DNA from: Planctomycetota bacterium
GTDB lineage: Bacteria; Planctomycetota; Planctomycetia; Pirellulales; Pirellulaceae
Assembly: GCA_014381825.1 (NCBI GenBank)
Contig: JACNKX010000149.1
Span: forward strand, 124,001-188,000
DNA: 64,000 nucleotides
Direction: 5' to 3'
Shown here: positions 26,824 through 41,800 of the stretch, one piece after another
Layout of the letters: the number at the start of each line of letters is the position of its first letter
Position numbering within the stretch: position 1 is the stretch's first letter
Position numbers and translations under genes: made by a program
Notes under the pieces: model-generated
Databases searched by the model: none
What the model saw: only the letters and a program-made list of their open reading frames with translations
Told to the model about the DNA's origin: nothing

Positions 26824-29800
26824 ATGGCCAAGCGACGCACGCCACGAAGACTTAGCCGTCATTCATCACGCCTGCACGAGCTGATTACGAAGCGGCAGAT
26901 GCTCTTAGAGCAACTCGAAAGCCGACAGCTGCTCGCCGTGTCACCAATTGGGGGCGCTGCGCATGAACATGCTGGTCTGGTGGCCCTTCCAGCTCAGCAC
27001 GAATTGATGAACTTCGGCGGGTATCTCTCCGAGCCATCGACGCAAGATCCGCTCGACATCGCCTCTGAGTTCCTTTCGGATAACGCGAGTTCGTTGGGGC
27101 TCACGTCCGAGAGCTTCGACGAGTATTTAATTAGTTCTGTGGTCGAGAGCGCTCACGTTGGGACAACCCACATTCATCTTCAGCAGACGTATAACGACTT
27201 AGAAGTTGCCAACGCGACGATCAATGTCAACGTTGCTGATGATGGTCAGGTCATCTCGGTCGGTAGCAGTTTCGTGTCAGGGCTACAGACTCTCGAACCG
27301 CCGCTAATCCCAGCACCTGTTTTGACCGCACCCGAGGCGGTCGACTCGCTGGCCGGCGAGTTTGGGTGGACGCTATCGCAACCGCCAGTGTTGATCACGT
27401 CGCAAAATGATGTTGCGCAAACTTCGCTAGTCACGTCGAGCGGTATTGCGCTGAACGACATTGCCGCTGAATTGCAATATGTACCACAGGGGAATGGTGT
27501 TGAACTGGCGTGGCGACTGAATGTGCAGACGGTTGATGGTGAACATTGGTATGACGTTAGCGTAAGCGCAGATGATGGCGACGTTCTAAATCTCATTGAT
27601 TGGTCGGCGCATGCGTCGTACAACGTGCTACCGTCACCCTTGGACAGTCCGTTGGATGGTCCGCGAGCGATCGTTGTCGATCCACAAGACGTCGTTGCCT
27701 CGCCCTTTGGTTGGCATGATACGGACGGTGTCGCCGGTAACGAGTTTACGACCACTCAAGGGAACAATGTTCTCGCCATCGAGGATCGAGACAACAATTT
27801 GGCGGGACCGTCGCCTGATGGTGGCGCTACGCTAACGTTTGATTTTCCCCTGGACTTCAATCAGAACGCGAGTCAGTGGACTGAAGCGGCAACCACGAAT
27901 CTGTTTTACTGGAATAATGTTCTCCACGATGTCCATTTTCAGTATGGATTTGATGAAGCCTCGGGCAACTTTCAGGAGACCAACTATGACGGGTCTGCTG
28001 GAGGGAGCGACGCCGTTCTAGCTGCTGCGCAATTCGGGGCCGACAACGGTATCGCAAACAACGCCACGATGCAGACTCCGCCGGACGGGATCTCGCCGAT
28101 CATGCGGATGTTTGAGTTCAACCTTACGAACCCGACTCGCGACAGTGATCTTGAGCCCGGAATTATCGTTCACGAATTCGGCCACGGCGTCAGTAATCGT
28201 TTAACGGGTGGTCCGGCTGACTCGGGTGCGCTCAGCGCGGTCCAAAGCCGCGGAATGGGCGAAGGTTGGAGTGACTGGTGGGCGCTGGTGTTTGCCCAGA
28301 CCAGCTCGGATGGTCAGTTCGATGCATATCCAATTGGGAATTGGGTTCTGGGACAGCCCGCTAGTGGCGGAGGGATTCGTTCGTTCCCCTACAGTTTCAA
28401 CTTGTCCATCAATCCGCTCACTTACGATGATGGGAACTCGAGATTTCCAGTTGGTTCTCCGCACGCGGAAGGAGAAATCTGGGCTTCTGTCCTGTGGGAT
28501 ATGAATTGGCTGCTTATCAATAAGCACGGATATGATTCGGACCTTTACAACGGAACAGGTGGCAACAACCTCGCGATGCAGCTTGTCATGGACGGCTTGA
28601 AGTTGCAGCCCGCGAACCCATCCTTCTTGGATGCGCGAGACGCAATTCTTGCTGCTGACTTGGCGTTGACGGGCGGTGAAAATCAGGACTGTATTTGGAC
28701 TGCCTTCGCCAGACGCGGGATGGGCTTCAGCGCCTCAGACGGCGGTAGCGGCAATGCGACATCGGTGATCGCGGCATTCGATTTGCCTCCGATTCCGATA
28801 TCGCCTCAGCTGATTAGCATCAACCCGAACGAAGGCGAGATCTTCAACTTTGACACAGACGCGGGAGTTAATCCTGGCGTTGACAATATCTTGCAGACGT
28901 CGCCTCGCGAGTTGACGTTTCGATTTGCATCCAATCCTGGACTTGATCTGAACACGCTGGACGGGATTCGCATTACACGATCTGGGTTCGACGGAACGTT
29001 TGCCGATGGCAACGAGGTCGAGGTCGTACCTGGGTTCGAAGGCTTCGGAGCTAGTTCGTCGATTGTGATCGCTCGCTTTGCCGAGGCGCTTCCGAACGAC
29101 AGCTACAAAATTGAGATCTTTGGCGAAGACAATGCAATTGCCAATGTGACAGCATTGCGCAACACCGACGGCGAACTGTACGTTGTCGCCGACGATACGA
29201 CGGTGGACGGATTGAATCAAGATACCATTTACTTCGAGTTGGCGCTTGGAGCGCAAGTCGTTTCCGTCGTGCCGCAGCCAGTTAGCCGTGTCAACGAAGT
29301 GTCACTTGGTGGGACTCCTGCTGGTGGAACATTCACGTTGACCTTCGATGGCGAGATGACCGGCGACCTTGACTTTGACGCGACCGCCATCGAGGTGCAG
29401 GGCGCACTTGAGGCGTTGTCCAACGTTAACCCGGGTGATGTCGTCGTTAATGACAACGGACCGTGGAATGTTGCGTTTCACGGACAGTATGGAGGCCGCG
29501 ACCTACCATTTTCGATCGACGGTTCTAATCTCGTTGGCAGTGGTTTGGCTCCAAAGGTCACAGAACGCGGCCTGTCGCAGGCTCGTAATCAGATCATCGT
29601 GCATTTCAACGAAGATGATTTGCACAGCATTGCCATCGAAACACCAGCGGATCCGAGTATGGGGCCGACGGTGGTCAATCCTTCGTTCTACAAACTGATT
29701 CAGACCAATGATACGGCGCGGAATACCGATGACAGCGTCGCGATCCAACCGACGAAGATCTATTACGACCCGGCCTCGAATAAGGCGGTACTAACATTTG

Positions 29801-32800
29801 CTGACGATATTGCCGAGTTAGCAGGCTCGGGTACATATCGGTTACGCATTGGAACGGATGAATTCGTTCCCAGTGTTGTCGCTCCAATAACCCCGGTGAA
29901 GCAAGTCGTCAGTGTCGATGCGGGCTCCAGTTTTGACAGTTCGAACAAAGTGCTCGGTGACTTGAGCGCGACAAGCAACACCAGCCAGATCATTGCTTCA
30001 ACGATTGAACGCCAAGCGTTGCCTCTCGACTACCCGGGCGATCAGGATGAACCCGGACATCGCGACCTTGAGTTTCCATTTGATTCGCATGTGACTCAAG
30101 CGGCGGATCAAATCGATGGCATAACCGTCGTGTTCTACAATTTTCGCAACGACTACGGTGTGAGCCCCAACGGCCAACAACTCTTTAACGTGATTACCGA
30201 GGCGCAGAAGCAACGAGTGAGGGAGTTGGTCGAACTTGCCAGTCAGTACTATGGTGTTCAGTTTGTTGAGACGGCTGATCAAGGAATCACTATCGCGACG
30301 GGTGATCCCCGCGCCTTAAATCCAAACGAGACGCTGGGTGAGAATGGCGTTGGAGTTATCGCTAGCGGGAACATCGAAAATGGCCTCGTGATTCTCAATG
30401 CCGCACACAATTGGTACGACGGCTTTGGGCAAGAGGACAGCGACATCAACACGATCAGCTGGTTTCAATCTGCGGCGAACGGCATCAGCTTGATTCTTGG
30501 CGGCGGCTTCTCGAACGATCTCCCTGCCCTTCAACTCCAGCAAGACATCGAAGATTCTCCGACTAACACGTCACCGGGACTCGTCGTTCCAAACGTAACC
30601 GTTCCGGAACCTGTTTTTCCAGGTGACGCCGATATCGTCCATGGCCAGTACTTGTATCGGCCCGACAGCCGAGACATCGACATCTATGAGTTCACACTCA
30701 ACGATTCCGGTTCGTTCACTGCCGAAACGATGGCCGAACGACTCAACAATTCGAGCCAGTTAGATACAGTGCTTCGGCTCTATCGCGAAGTCCAAGATGA
30801 CATGGGTGTTGCGGTATTGGACGGGAATGGCAATCCCGTGCGTGTCCTTATCTCGCAGAACGACGATTACTTTAGCGAAGACTCGTTGATTCGTCTCGAT
30901 TTGGATCCAGGCAAGTACTTTATCGGCGTCAGCGCGAGCGGAAATGCGAATTACGATCCCGCGATTGAGGACAGCGGTATTGGCGGTCTCACCGAGGGTG
31001 TGTACGAACTGCGACTGGAATTCCGGCCTAATGCTGACAAGAGCATCGTCGACGTTGATGGCACGCCTCTTGATGGCGATGCCGATGGTATTGCAGGAGG
31101 AGTTTACAACTTCTGGTTCCGAACGCAGGCGTTGAATCGCACGTTTGACATTGTCGTTGACGGCGATTCGTTCGGAAATGGTCGTGTCGTGACAATCACG
31201 AACGGCCAAGGTGCTCTTCGACGCTTCGAGTTCCGAACCAGTGGAGCCGCGTCTGGAGCCAATATTCAGATCGACGTATTGCCGACCGATACGAGCGACA
31301 TGCTGGCTGCTAAGTTGGCGATGGCGATCACCGATGTTGGTGGCTTCGATGTGGGGGCTACTGCCGTGGGCAGCAAGGTCGTATTGACCGGCGAGCGGGA
31401 TGCTCTGCTAAGCACCGATACCTTCGAGATCGAGTCGCATGGCAAGACGATTTTCGTCGACAAGACAGCCGCGACGTCCGGCTCGAATGGTTCGTTTTCC
31501 CAACCATTCAACAATATTTCGCGGGCCAACGTGGTCAATGCCTTCGACAATGCTCACGCCGGGGATGTCGTTCGCATCGTCGGGAACGGCGGAGTGGATG
31601 GCTCGTTGGATTCACTCAACGACGCGTTTGCCTATGAGATTGGACTTGGCGGTCCAGGGAATACAGTTCGTAGCGATGGCGCGACGATGGACGTGCCCAA
31701 AGGCGTGACTGTGATGATCGACGCGGGCGCGTTGTTCAAATTGCGACAAGCTAATATTGGCGTTGGAAGTTCAACTGCGTCAGTTGATCGCAGCGCGGGT
31801 GCTCTCCAGATCCTCGGAACGCCGGAGCAGAGCGTCTTTTTAACCTCGTATGATGATCGAAATACTGGGGTGAACACGAACACGGTCCTGACAACTCCTC
31901 AACAAGGCAATTGGGGAGGCATCCTACTTCGGGAGGATATCGATCGTGGCCTAGGTCGCTTCAGTTATGGACGAGAGGGGATATTCCTGAATTATGTCAA
32001 TCACGCCGACATTAAGTATGGCGGTGGCAATGTGCGGATCGACGGTGTGCTTCAGATCGTCAATCCGATTCATTTGACGGATACCCGTCCGACGATTTCT
32101 CATAACAACATCACGTTGAGTGCAGATGCCGCTATTTCGGCGGACCCGAACAGCTTCGAAGAATCAAACTTCCATTCGCCACGTGCCCAGTCCTTTGGGG
32201 CATTTGTGTCCGACTACGACCGGGTTGGGCCGGACGTTCATGGCAACACGCTGTCCGCAAATTCGAACAATGCAATGTTTGTTCGAATTGCTACGCCCGC
32301 AGGTGGTGCCTTGAAACAGTTGACTGTGCCCGGTCGATTTGACGATACGGACGTCGTCCACACGATCTCGGAAAACCTCGTAATCCAAGGCACGCCAGGC
32401 GGCTCCGTACTCGAAGAGTCTCCACCTTCGTTGGCGCTATTGGCGTTTGATAAGCTTGCCGGAGGTGACTTGCCGACGGGGGCTTATGAGTATCGAATCA
32501 CCTATGTCGACGCGAACGGGAGCGAGTCGCTGCCATCCATTGCGAGCGCAGAAGTAACGTTGCTTGGTGGTGCCGAACAAGGGACCGTGCGTCTGAGAAA
32601 CCTGCCTCTGGCGACTTCCGGCTTTGTCGCAAGACGGCTGTATCGGAGTGCTGTCGCGGGATCGGGGACTTATGATCTTGTAGCCCAAATCGATGGGGTT
32701 TCCACGACGTTTGTGGATACGGGGGCAAGTGCCGGCGGAAGTCTGCAAGTGCCCGCCTTAAACGCCTTGACGCTCACACCGGATGTGTCAGGGACACTGC

Positions 32801-35800
32801 CTACGGGGACATTCAAATACAAGATTTCGTTTGTGGATTCGCTCGGTCGCGAGAGCTTACTGTCCGACCCTTCGGGTGCAGCTACCCTAAGTGGTAGCGA
32901 CACCGCAATTCGGTTGGATAACATTCCGAGGCTTCAAGATCACACGCGAAGGGTCTATCGGAGCGCGGCCGACGGAAGCGGTCCGTACCTACTGATAGCA
33001 ACCTTATCGGATGATACGACAGCCACCCATTTAGATTCGGGGCCAGCTAACGCGCCGACGCCCATCGTGACATTTACGTCTCTGGCTCCCGCCAGCGGTG
33101 GCGTTTTGACGAGTGGCACCTACGACTATCGACTCACGTTTGTAGATCCGACCGGCGAGGAAGGGTTGCCATCGGCTTCAACCCCTTCTACGACGATTGG
33201 AGGACTGCTGGGTTCCATCCAGGTAAGCAACTTGCAGACGTTGCCGGGCCACACGCGCCGCATTTATCGCAGCGTTCCGAATCGCCCTGGTGATTACGTG
33301 TTGATCGCGGAGCTGAACGAGTCGAGTACTTCTTATATCGATTTAGGAGGGAATAGCCGTGCTGCGATCGAACAGATGACCTTGCGCCGGGCACGCCTCG
33401 ATGCGAGTCTCGTGATCGATCCAGGGCTGATCATTAAGCTCGAAGGGGCTCATGTTCGAGCCGATCTCGGGGCGCAACTTGTCGCCGAAGGGCACGAAGG
33501 ACAAGAAATCATCTTCACGTCGCGTGCAGACGATCGGTATGGTGCCGGCGGCGAATTCGATACGAATAACGACAATGCGAGTCTCTCGGGAGCAAACCAA
33601 CCAGCGCCGGGCGATTGGGGTGGACTCTTCTTTGGACAGACCAGCCGGGGAAGCATCGATCACGCGTTGATTTCGTTTGCAGGCGGCGTTAACCGCATCG
33701 AAGGTGATTTCGCCGGCTTCAATGCGGTGGAGATTCATCAGGCAGAGGTGCGTTTGACAAACAGTGTTATCGAGAACAACGCGTCGGGCGTTGGCGGTTC
33801 TGCATCGAGCGAGCGATTTGGTCGCGGATTTAACGCTCCTGGAGCGATCTTTATCCGGGGTGCGCAGCCCGTTATTGTTGGCAATGTGATTCGTGATAAT
33901 GGAGAAGTCTTAACCGACGTTGGCACGGCGGCAATCAATATCAACGTTAACTCGGTGAATTTCCGGCTCCTCGAAGACTACGGACGCAGTACCGGCGAAG
34001 TCAACTTGATAGAGAGGTTTCTCGACAATCAAGGTCCATTGATCCGCGATAATCAAATCGGAACCAACGAGATCAACGGAATGACAGTCCGTGGTGGCAT
34101 TCTGACGACGCAAGGCGTGTGGGATGACACGGATATCGTGCATGTCGTCTTTGATGAGATCATTGTCCCCGATTTCCACACCTATGGCGGATTGCGTCTT
34201 GAGAGCGGAACAGCCGAGGGCTTAGTCGTCAAGCTCTCTGGCCAGAACGCTGGGTTTACCGCGAGCGGTCGACCGTTGGATATTGACGACCGCATCGGTG
34301 GTTCCCTGCAAATTGTCGGTCGCGCCGGATTTCCCGTCGTGTTGACGTCTCTCGGCGATTCGTCAGTAGGAGCTGGGTTTCAGCCCAATGGGTTACCGCA
34401 AGTCGAGACGAATAATTTGGCAACGAGTGGGGTGCCCGGCGACTGGCGCGGTGTCTTGTTGGATCAATATGGAGCGGATCGAAACGTCGCGGTTGTGCTC
34501 GAGGACGAGGCCTCTGACGAGACGGCTCCCGGCCCGAACGCCACTCCTGATACCGCGGAGTTCATCGGTTCGCTTGCCGCTAATGAGAAATCTGGCGACG
34601 AGAATCTCAGACTGGGATTCGAGGTGCATGGATTTATTTCCGCATCCGCTGATATCGATGTGTACAGTTTCGTGGCTGATGGCGGAACGGAAGTGTGGTT
34701 AGACCTTGATCGGACTACAAGTTCGTTCGACTCCGTCATTGAACTGGTCGATTCGAGTGGCAACGTCCTTGCTCGATCAGATAACGCGTATGCTGAAGGA
34801 GTTGGTATAGGGCCGCTCGTACCGGATCCTCAGACTCTAGCCTTTGAACTAGACAAATCTCCATTCATCTCGAAAGATCGCTGGAGTACCAACGAACTGG
34901 ACGCCGGCCTACGCGTCGCGTTGCCAGGAGCAATCGGGGCTCGTTCGATTTATCATGTCCGCGTTCGCAGTAGTAACCCAACCGTCGATACGGACCTTAA
35001 CGGAGGACTGACGTCGGGTGTGTATCAGCTGCAGCTGCGGCTTCGTGAATTGGATGAAGTGCCGGGTTCGACGATTAGCTTTGCAGACATCCGTTATGCG
35101 CAAAATGGAATCGAGATTGTCGGCGGGCCAACGCATTCACCGCTCCTCGGCGAATTCAGGGAAGACGCATCTGATTCGAATAATGCGCGAACGAACGATT
35201 CGACCGGAAGTGCGCAACTTCTCGGTAACGTCTTGAATGCTGACCGCGGAACAGTTTCGATAGCAGGTTCGATTGATCCTGATTCCAGAACGATTCTAGT
35301 TCGCAACAATTCAAATGGCTTGCTCGTCACCGGGGAATCTGCTCAGGATGATGATTTTTATGAATTCGATTTGATTCGAGACTCTGTCGAGCATGCTTAC
35401 TCGAACATGGTCAGCACAACGTTTGACATTGACTTGGCGGATGGTCTCGGCCGCGCCGACACTTCACTGTGGGTATTCGCCGAAGTCGACGTGCCCGGAC
35501 AAGGCCGCGTCACGCGGTTGATTCTTAGCGGTCGCGACTCAAATATTGCGGAGGATCAAGGTGGTCCCCTGGAAGGCGCTGACCTTGACGATCTTGCGCG
35601 TCAGTCGTTTGGAACTCAGGATCCATACATCGGACCGGTCTATCTACCGGAAAACGTCAATTCACGACGCGACAATATTAACTTTAATTCATTCGGCGAT
35701 CCCTATACCTACTATGTCGTCGTGACTTCGAATAGCCATTCGCCGCGAGTTCTCGATCAGTTCTACAAAGAGAACTCCAACAACCAGGACGTGCGGCTCG

Positions 35801-38800
35801 AACCAATCAACTCGGTTGAGCGAATCGCAGAAGATCATATCGATGGCAACTTCTTCGGTACTTCGTCGTTCTTCAGTACCAATCCAATTGGCAACGAGCA
35901 GTTGCCCGTGCTGTTCGACAGCAACAACTTTAACACAGGCACTAATACTAATAGCACCAGCGCCGTACCGTTCCACTTGGGCGATGTCAATCTCTTCGTC
36001 AGTCGCGATGTTGGCTTGTTTGGTAACACGAGTTCGACCGTCTATATGGTCGATCCGTTTACTGGGGAGCAGGAAGTCACGATCGGATCGTTCTCCGGCG
36101 ACGCTGGGGATATCGCGATGCGCGAAGATGGTCGTCTGTTTGGATTCCAGACACGTGCGCAAAACGGCAATAGTGCAGATGGCGATACCCGAACCTATTT
36201 CAACGTCAACTTCAACAATGGCACGGCTGCAAGAACCGACGCAGGCAGCACCAATCTGACCACCTACGTTCTTGACGCGGCTGGCACCGGCCTCGACGTC
36301 TCTCCGTTGGGAAACAACAACGACGGTGTTGGCTTCCGAATCAACGCTATCGATTACCAAGGGACTTTTAACAGTGCGGGCTGGCTTGTTGGCAGCCGAG
36401 ACGACGACCGGTTCGGGGCCGGGTTCGAGTATGGTGCGAATATTCTCTACAATTTCGATATCCGCAATGGTTCGATTCCCGGTAACGACAAGGCCAACAA
36501 CGTTGGTCGGCTTTCGGGCGGCGGGATGCAAGAATTCGACCGAGGTCAAATTCTCACGTCGACAAAAGTCATACCGCTGAACGCGGCGACCGGCGATACT
36601 TTCACGTTGACGTTGGGTAACGAGAGCATCAGCTATACGGCGCAGGGCGTGGGTGGGCCATTGTTTCCTCTGGAAGGCGAAGTCGTGGCCGGTCTTCAGG
36701 CTGCATGGAATCAGGCCGCCCTCACCAAGCCCGAGTTTAACGCGTTTCAAGTAACACAAACGACCGAGTCGCAATTCTTGGTTCAAGGTCGGGTCCCGGC
36801 ATTGGATATCGAGTTGATCGATCCGCTCGGCGCTAGTATCGCGCCTGGTCCTTCGGGAAGCATTTTCTCGGGCTTCGCCACCGACGGTGGTATGAGCGGT
36901 GGCCTGGGTGGTTTCTTTAGCGAAGACTTGCTGGTGGATGGCTTCGGTCCGGGCGGAACGATTACCGGTTTGGCGATTCCGGAAAATACCTTTGGTACTG
37001 CGTATGCTGTTTCTGATGAGGGCGGATTGTGGGAAGTCGACCTTTTCGGCGGCTTCGGCGGCACCGGCAATGTCGGTGACTACGTCGAGACCTCAGCGGT
37101 CGACTTGCTCGTTGGCGACTTCGGTTCGCGGGTTCAGTTTGAAGGATTGGCCTTTGGTCCCCCGGACCTCTCGAACGGGGCTTATGCAAATACGTTGTTC
37201 GCGATTGATGGCAGCGGTGACTTGTGGGCGATGAACACAGTCGGTTCTCTGCAACCGATTTTCGAGAACGGTGCCCTGTCCGTTTCGACGAACCTTTCCA
37301 GTGCAACCGGCTTGGATTTTTCGACTCTTGACGAAAACCTTTGGCACGTGACGAGCAATCGTGGCGCGGATCCGGGCCACGGTATCGAATCGACGTTGGA
37401 TGGTCGCGGGTCGCTCACGGGCGGAAGTAGTTTCTACTTCGGAAACGAGGAATTTGGCGGCGGCAACAATTCAAGTGACGGCATCGCGGGCGGCAACTTT
37501 AATCAGCGGATTCGCGACTACAATTTCCCCGGCGGGGCTCACGGTACGTTGCAGAGCAATCCATTCAGCTTGGAAGGCTATGTGCCTGCGGACCAACCCG
37601 TACTGTACTTCAACTATTTCCTTGATACGGAAGATACCGAATACGACCCAGATGCGAATCCCACCAATTTCATGCGAGATGCGCTCCGCGTCTACGTTGT
37701 GAATGAAGATGGAGAGACCACGCTGGTTGCGACGAGCGATTTGTTCCAAGACGAGCGATCGGACGAGTTCGATATCGGCCAGAATGAGATATTTAATTTT
37801 GGAGGTTCCTGTAATCATCCAGACGGCGTGTTCGTCGGCCAGGAAAATCGCAATACTCCCTGCGTTCAGCCGCTGTTCGAGACGCAGACTAACGCCCAGA
37901 ATGACCAACAATGGCGTCAGGCACGGATCGACTTGGACCGTTTCGCGGGACAAAAGAATCTGAAATTGCGATTCGATTTTAGCACAGCCGCATCGTTCGA
38001 CTTTGGTAACATCAGCAATACAGGCGAGGAGTTGCGAGCGATCCCTGGCGCGGATGTTCGTGATGCTCAAATCGTCACCGTTCGAAATGGCAACACGTTC
38101 CAGACGACAACTCTCGAGTTCGATGCGGGGGTTACGCTAGTCGCTCCCACGGGTGCGAATATCAATCAAGGTGACGCATTTTCTCTCGACAATGGCGTCG
38201 ACCCGGCAGTTACGTTTGAGTTTAACGCGGACGGATTCTTCTCTAGCAGTCTCTCCGTGCCTGCTGCCGACCTGTTTGGCGATGGCGATGTTTTCCAAGT
38301 TGCCGACGGTGTGGCAACACAGCCATTCGCTTTCGAGTTTGATAGCGGGTTCACTTTGACCGTGCCACCCGCGGGCGCTGGCGCAGCTGGAGTCGCCGAT
38401 GGTGATTCCTTCACGATGACGGACGGCGTATCGAGTAGTGTTGAGTTTGAGTTCGACAGCGATGGCGTCATTGGCAGTTCGACACCCGTCAACATCGCTC
38501 CCAATCGCGTGTTAACAGTGGCTAGCGTTGGTGCTGGAGTTGCACAGGTCGATGAAGGAGATACGTTCACCGTCGACGATGGCCTGGGCGGTGTTGTCAC
38601 ATTCGAGTTTGACCGAGACGGTACGTTCACGGGAACTAATACGCGAATCGATATTGCGGATCAACAAATCCTATCCGTGCCGTTTGCGGCGACTGGTTTT
38701 GGTGGCGTCTCGGACGGCGACCTGTTCGCGGTCAACGAGGGGCTCGGTGGACCCGATGTTGTCTTCGAGTTTGATAACGACGGGGCATTTATCGACGGCA

Positions 38801-41800
38801 ACGCGGACCTCGTGCCGGACAACGAGTTGATTAATATCTCGGATCACATTTTTATCGACGTCCCGTTTCCTGGGCTAGGACCGGGAGGTGTGATGGACGG
38901 TGATAATTTCGCCGTTACCGTTGGCACAACGACGACGACGTTTGAGTTCGACACGGATGGAACGGTGACCGGCAGTCGGATCCCGGTTATTCTCGACATG
39001 TCGCTAGTAGCGGTTCAACGGACCAATGTTGCTAACGCGATGGTTGCGGCGATCAACGGCGCAGCAATCGGCGTCAGCGCGCAACGGATCGGTGCTGGGA
39101 CGGTGCGTCTCCGTAATCCCGATCCTTCCGTCACCGTCGATTTGACGGCGGCCGCTAGTCTGTCGGAGGCGCGAGTTGGATTGACTCAGCGGGAGCTAAC
39201 CGACCTCATTACGACTGCGATAACCAACGCCGCTTCGCTGAGCGTGACCGCAGTGCGCGAAGGCTCAGGAAGAGTTGTTCTCGTCAACTCGACGGCAGGG
39301 CACGTCATCACCGTTGCAAGTCCCGCCACGCTAATTGCGTCGTCGCGGGCGCTCTCACAATCTGTTGTAACTCAACGGACGTTGAATGCGATTCAACTGA
39401 GTGGCTTTGCGATCAACGCTGGACCGTTAACAACAGGGCAAATCCGGTTCACGAACGCGAATCCATCCACGATATTTAGTATATCGGGATCGGGCGGAAT
39501 AAGCAGTTTCACGATTGCACTTAGTCAAGACGAAGTCGCGGATCGTATTGTCAGCGCCGTTAACGGTACTTCGCTCGGGCTTACATCCTCCAACCTTGGT
39601 AGCGGTGACGTTCATCTCGGCGGCGATGCACACACGATTGACATCGCGAGTACTCCGACCTTGACCGTCGCTGGTGCGGCTGGCATCACGACGCTCGGAG
39701 CGACACGACTCGCCTTCGATCCGTCGGCCAACGCCAATCAGATGGCGATTTCGATTGCAAACGCAATTGCCACCGCGACCGCAACCACGGCCGCGCGATC
39801 CGGTAACTTGGTCGGGCTGGGAGCAGGTGCGACGTTCAATCCAGGAACGTCCCCGATCACTCCCGATGGAATTGTGCCTGTTTTATTTGCGGACGACCTA
39901 AGTGCGGACGAAGTCGCTCAGAACATCGAGGCGGCGATCCTGGGAGTCGGCTTGGCTGGTACTGGTGGTGGCGTGACATCTCAGTTCATCACCGAACCCA
40001 ATGACTTGCCGCCGAACACGTTCGACAGCGGGATTTCTGGAACTGGTGCGTTTCGCGGGACGGGGATTATGGGCGATGGATTGACGTTCACCGGTTTTGA
40101 CCAGGACGTTATCGCGGTGACGTTGAACGCTGGCGACACCATTTCGATTGACGTTGATACTTTTGGCGGGACGCTGGATGCACTCGTCGGTTTCGTAGAC
40201 CCCGCGTTTACACAATTTCTACTGTTAAGCTTTGATGATCCCGCGCCCGGTGAGACACCTTCGCTCGACCCATATATCGAGACAACGGTGACGACCGGTG
40301 GCACCTACTTTGCTTTGGTGCGAGCTGAAAGTGGTAGCGGTGCTTATGATATCGAAATCTCCGTTAACGGAAGTGGGACATTCGCCTCCTCTGGTGGTGT
40401 CTTCCGTAGCGAGCATCGCGTGAATCTCCCTGGCATTGCCATTGCGAGGAGTGCCGATTTGGCGGCCTTCTTCATCGAAGGCGACCAAGGTGTGGCTTCC
40501 AATAACACGCCGATTCACATCAACTCAGCGATGTCTGATTTCCAGGTTGCTGATGCGATCGCGCGAGCAACCTCCGGGGCGCTGGCTGGCTATGAGACCA
40601 CGATTTTGGCGAGAGATGGCTCTCAAATCACGGATGGCGATACTTTCACGGTATCGAATGTTCCAGATATTCAACCAAGCTCCGCGTTGCTCTTTGAGAC
40701 TAATGACACGCTTGGAAACGCCGTGTTCAGCGGATTGACCGGGGGAGCTGGATTCTATTCGGCCTCTGGCCAAATTGGTGACAACTTCCAAGTGACGACG
40801 AATCCAGCGTTAGATGTCGATTTGATAAGAGTGACTCTGCTGGCCGGCGATACGATCAACGTGGACATCGATGCTGCCGAACTCGGTTCGACCTTAGATT
40901 CCACCTTAGTGTTGTTTGATTCGCTGGGGACGGTGGTCGCGATCAATGCCGATGGAGTCGCTCACGGTGAGTTAGCGACAACCGATTCCTACCTTAGCGC
41001 GACGGTCGCGAACGCCGGAACGTATTATGTCGGCGTCAGTGCAGATACAAACAATGCGTACAATCCGTTGCTGCAGGGAAGCGGTGCCACGGCGACGACG
41101 ACCGGAACCTACAGTCTTGAAATCAGTCTCAATGAACACAACTCAGCCACATTCGAGTTTGATGCGGGCATCGTGCTTACGATACCCGAACCGCTGACGT
41201 TGCAAGTACCCAACAGCGGCGGGTTCGGCGGATTCGGCAGCCTTGTGTCCGACGGCGAGACTTTTTCGATTAGCGACGGCACCACTGTTGTCAATTTTGA
41301 GCTTGATCGCAATGGGTTCGTCTTCGGCTTGAACACGCCTGTCCCATTCACGTTTTTCTCTACGCAGGATGACATCGCGAAGAGCATTGCGAACGTGCTA
41401 TCGAACGCGGGCCTTGGATTGAATCCAAGCAACTTGGGCAACGGACAAGTATTACTTGGCGCGCAAGCGAACCACACGCTGAATCTCTCCGGAAGCTTCA
41501 ATCTGTCACAGACCGGACAGTCATCATCGCTTGCAGACGGCGAGGCATTCTTGATCAACGATGGAGTTGGTGGTGGGAATGTCGTATTCGAATTTGACAC
41601 TGACCTAATGACTGCGCTCGGTTCAATTCCAGTGTCGATCGTAGATACCGGAATCACTATTCCGGCGGCTGGTGGTGCGACGCTGGCGGGTGGTGTCGCC
41701 GATGGCGAGATTTTTTCAATTGACGATGGACAAGGAGGGTTACCGGTCTCCTTCGAGTTTGATAGCGACGGTCTTCTTACGACCCTGACAAACACACCGA

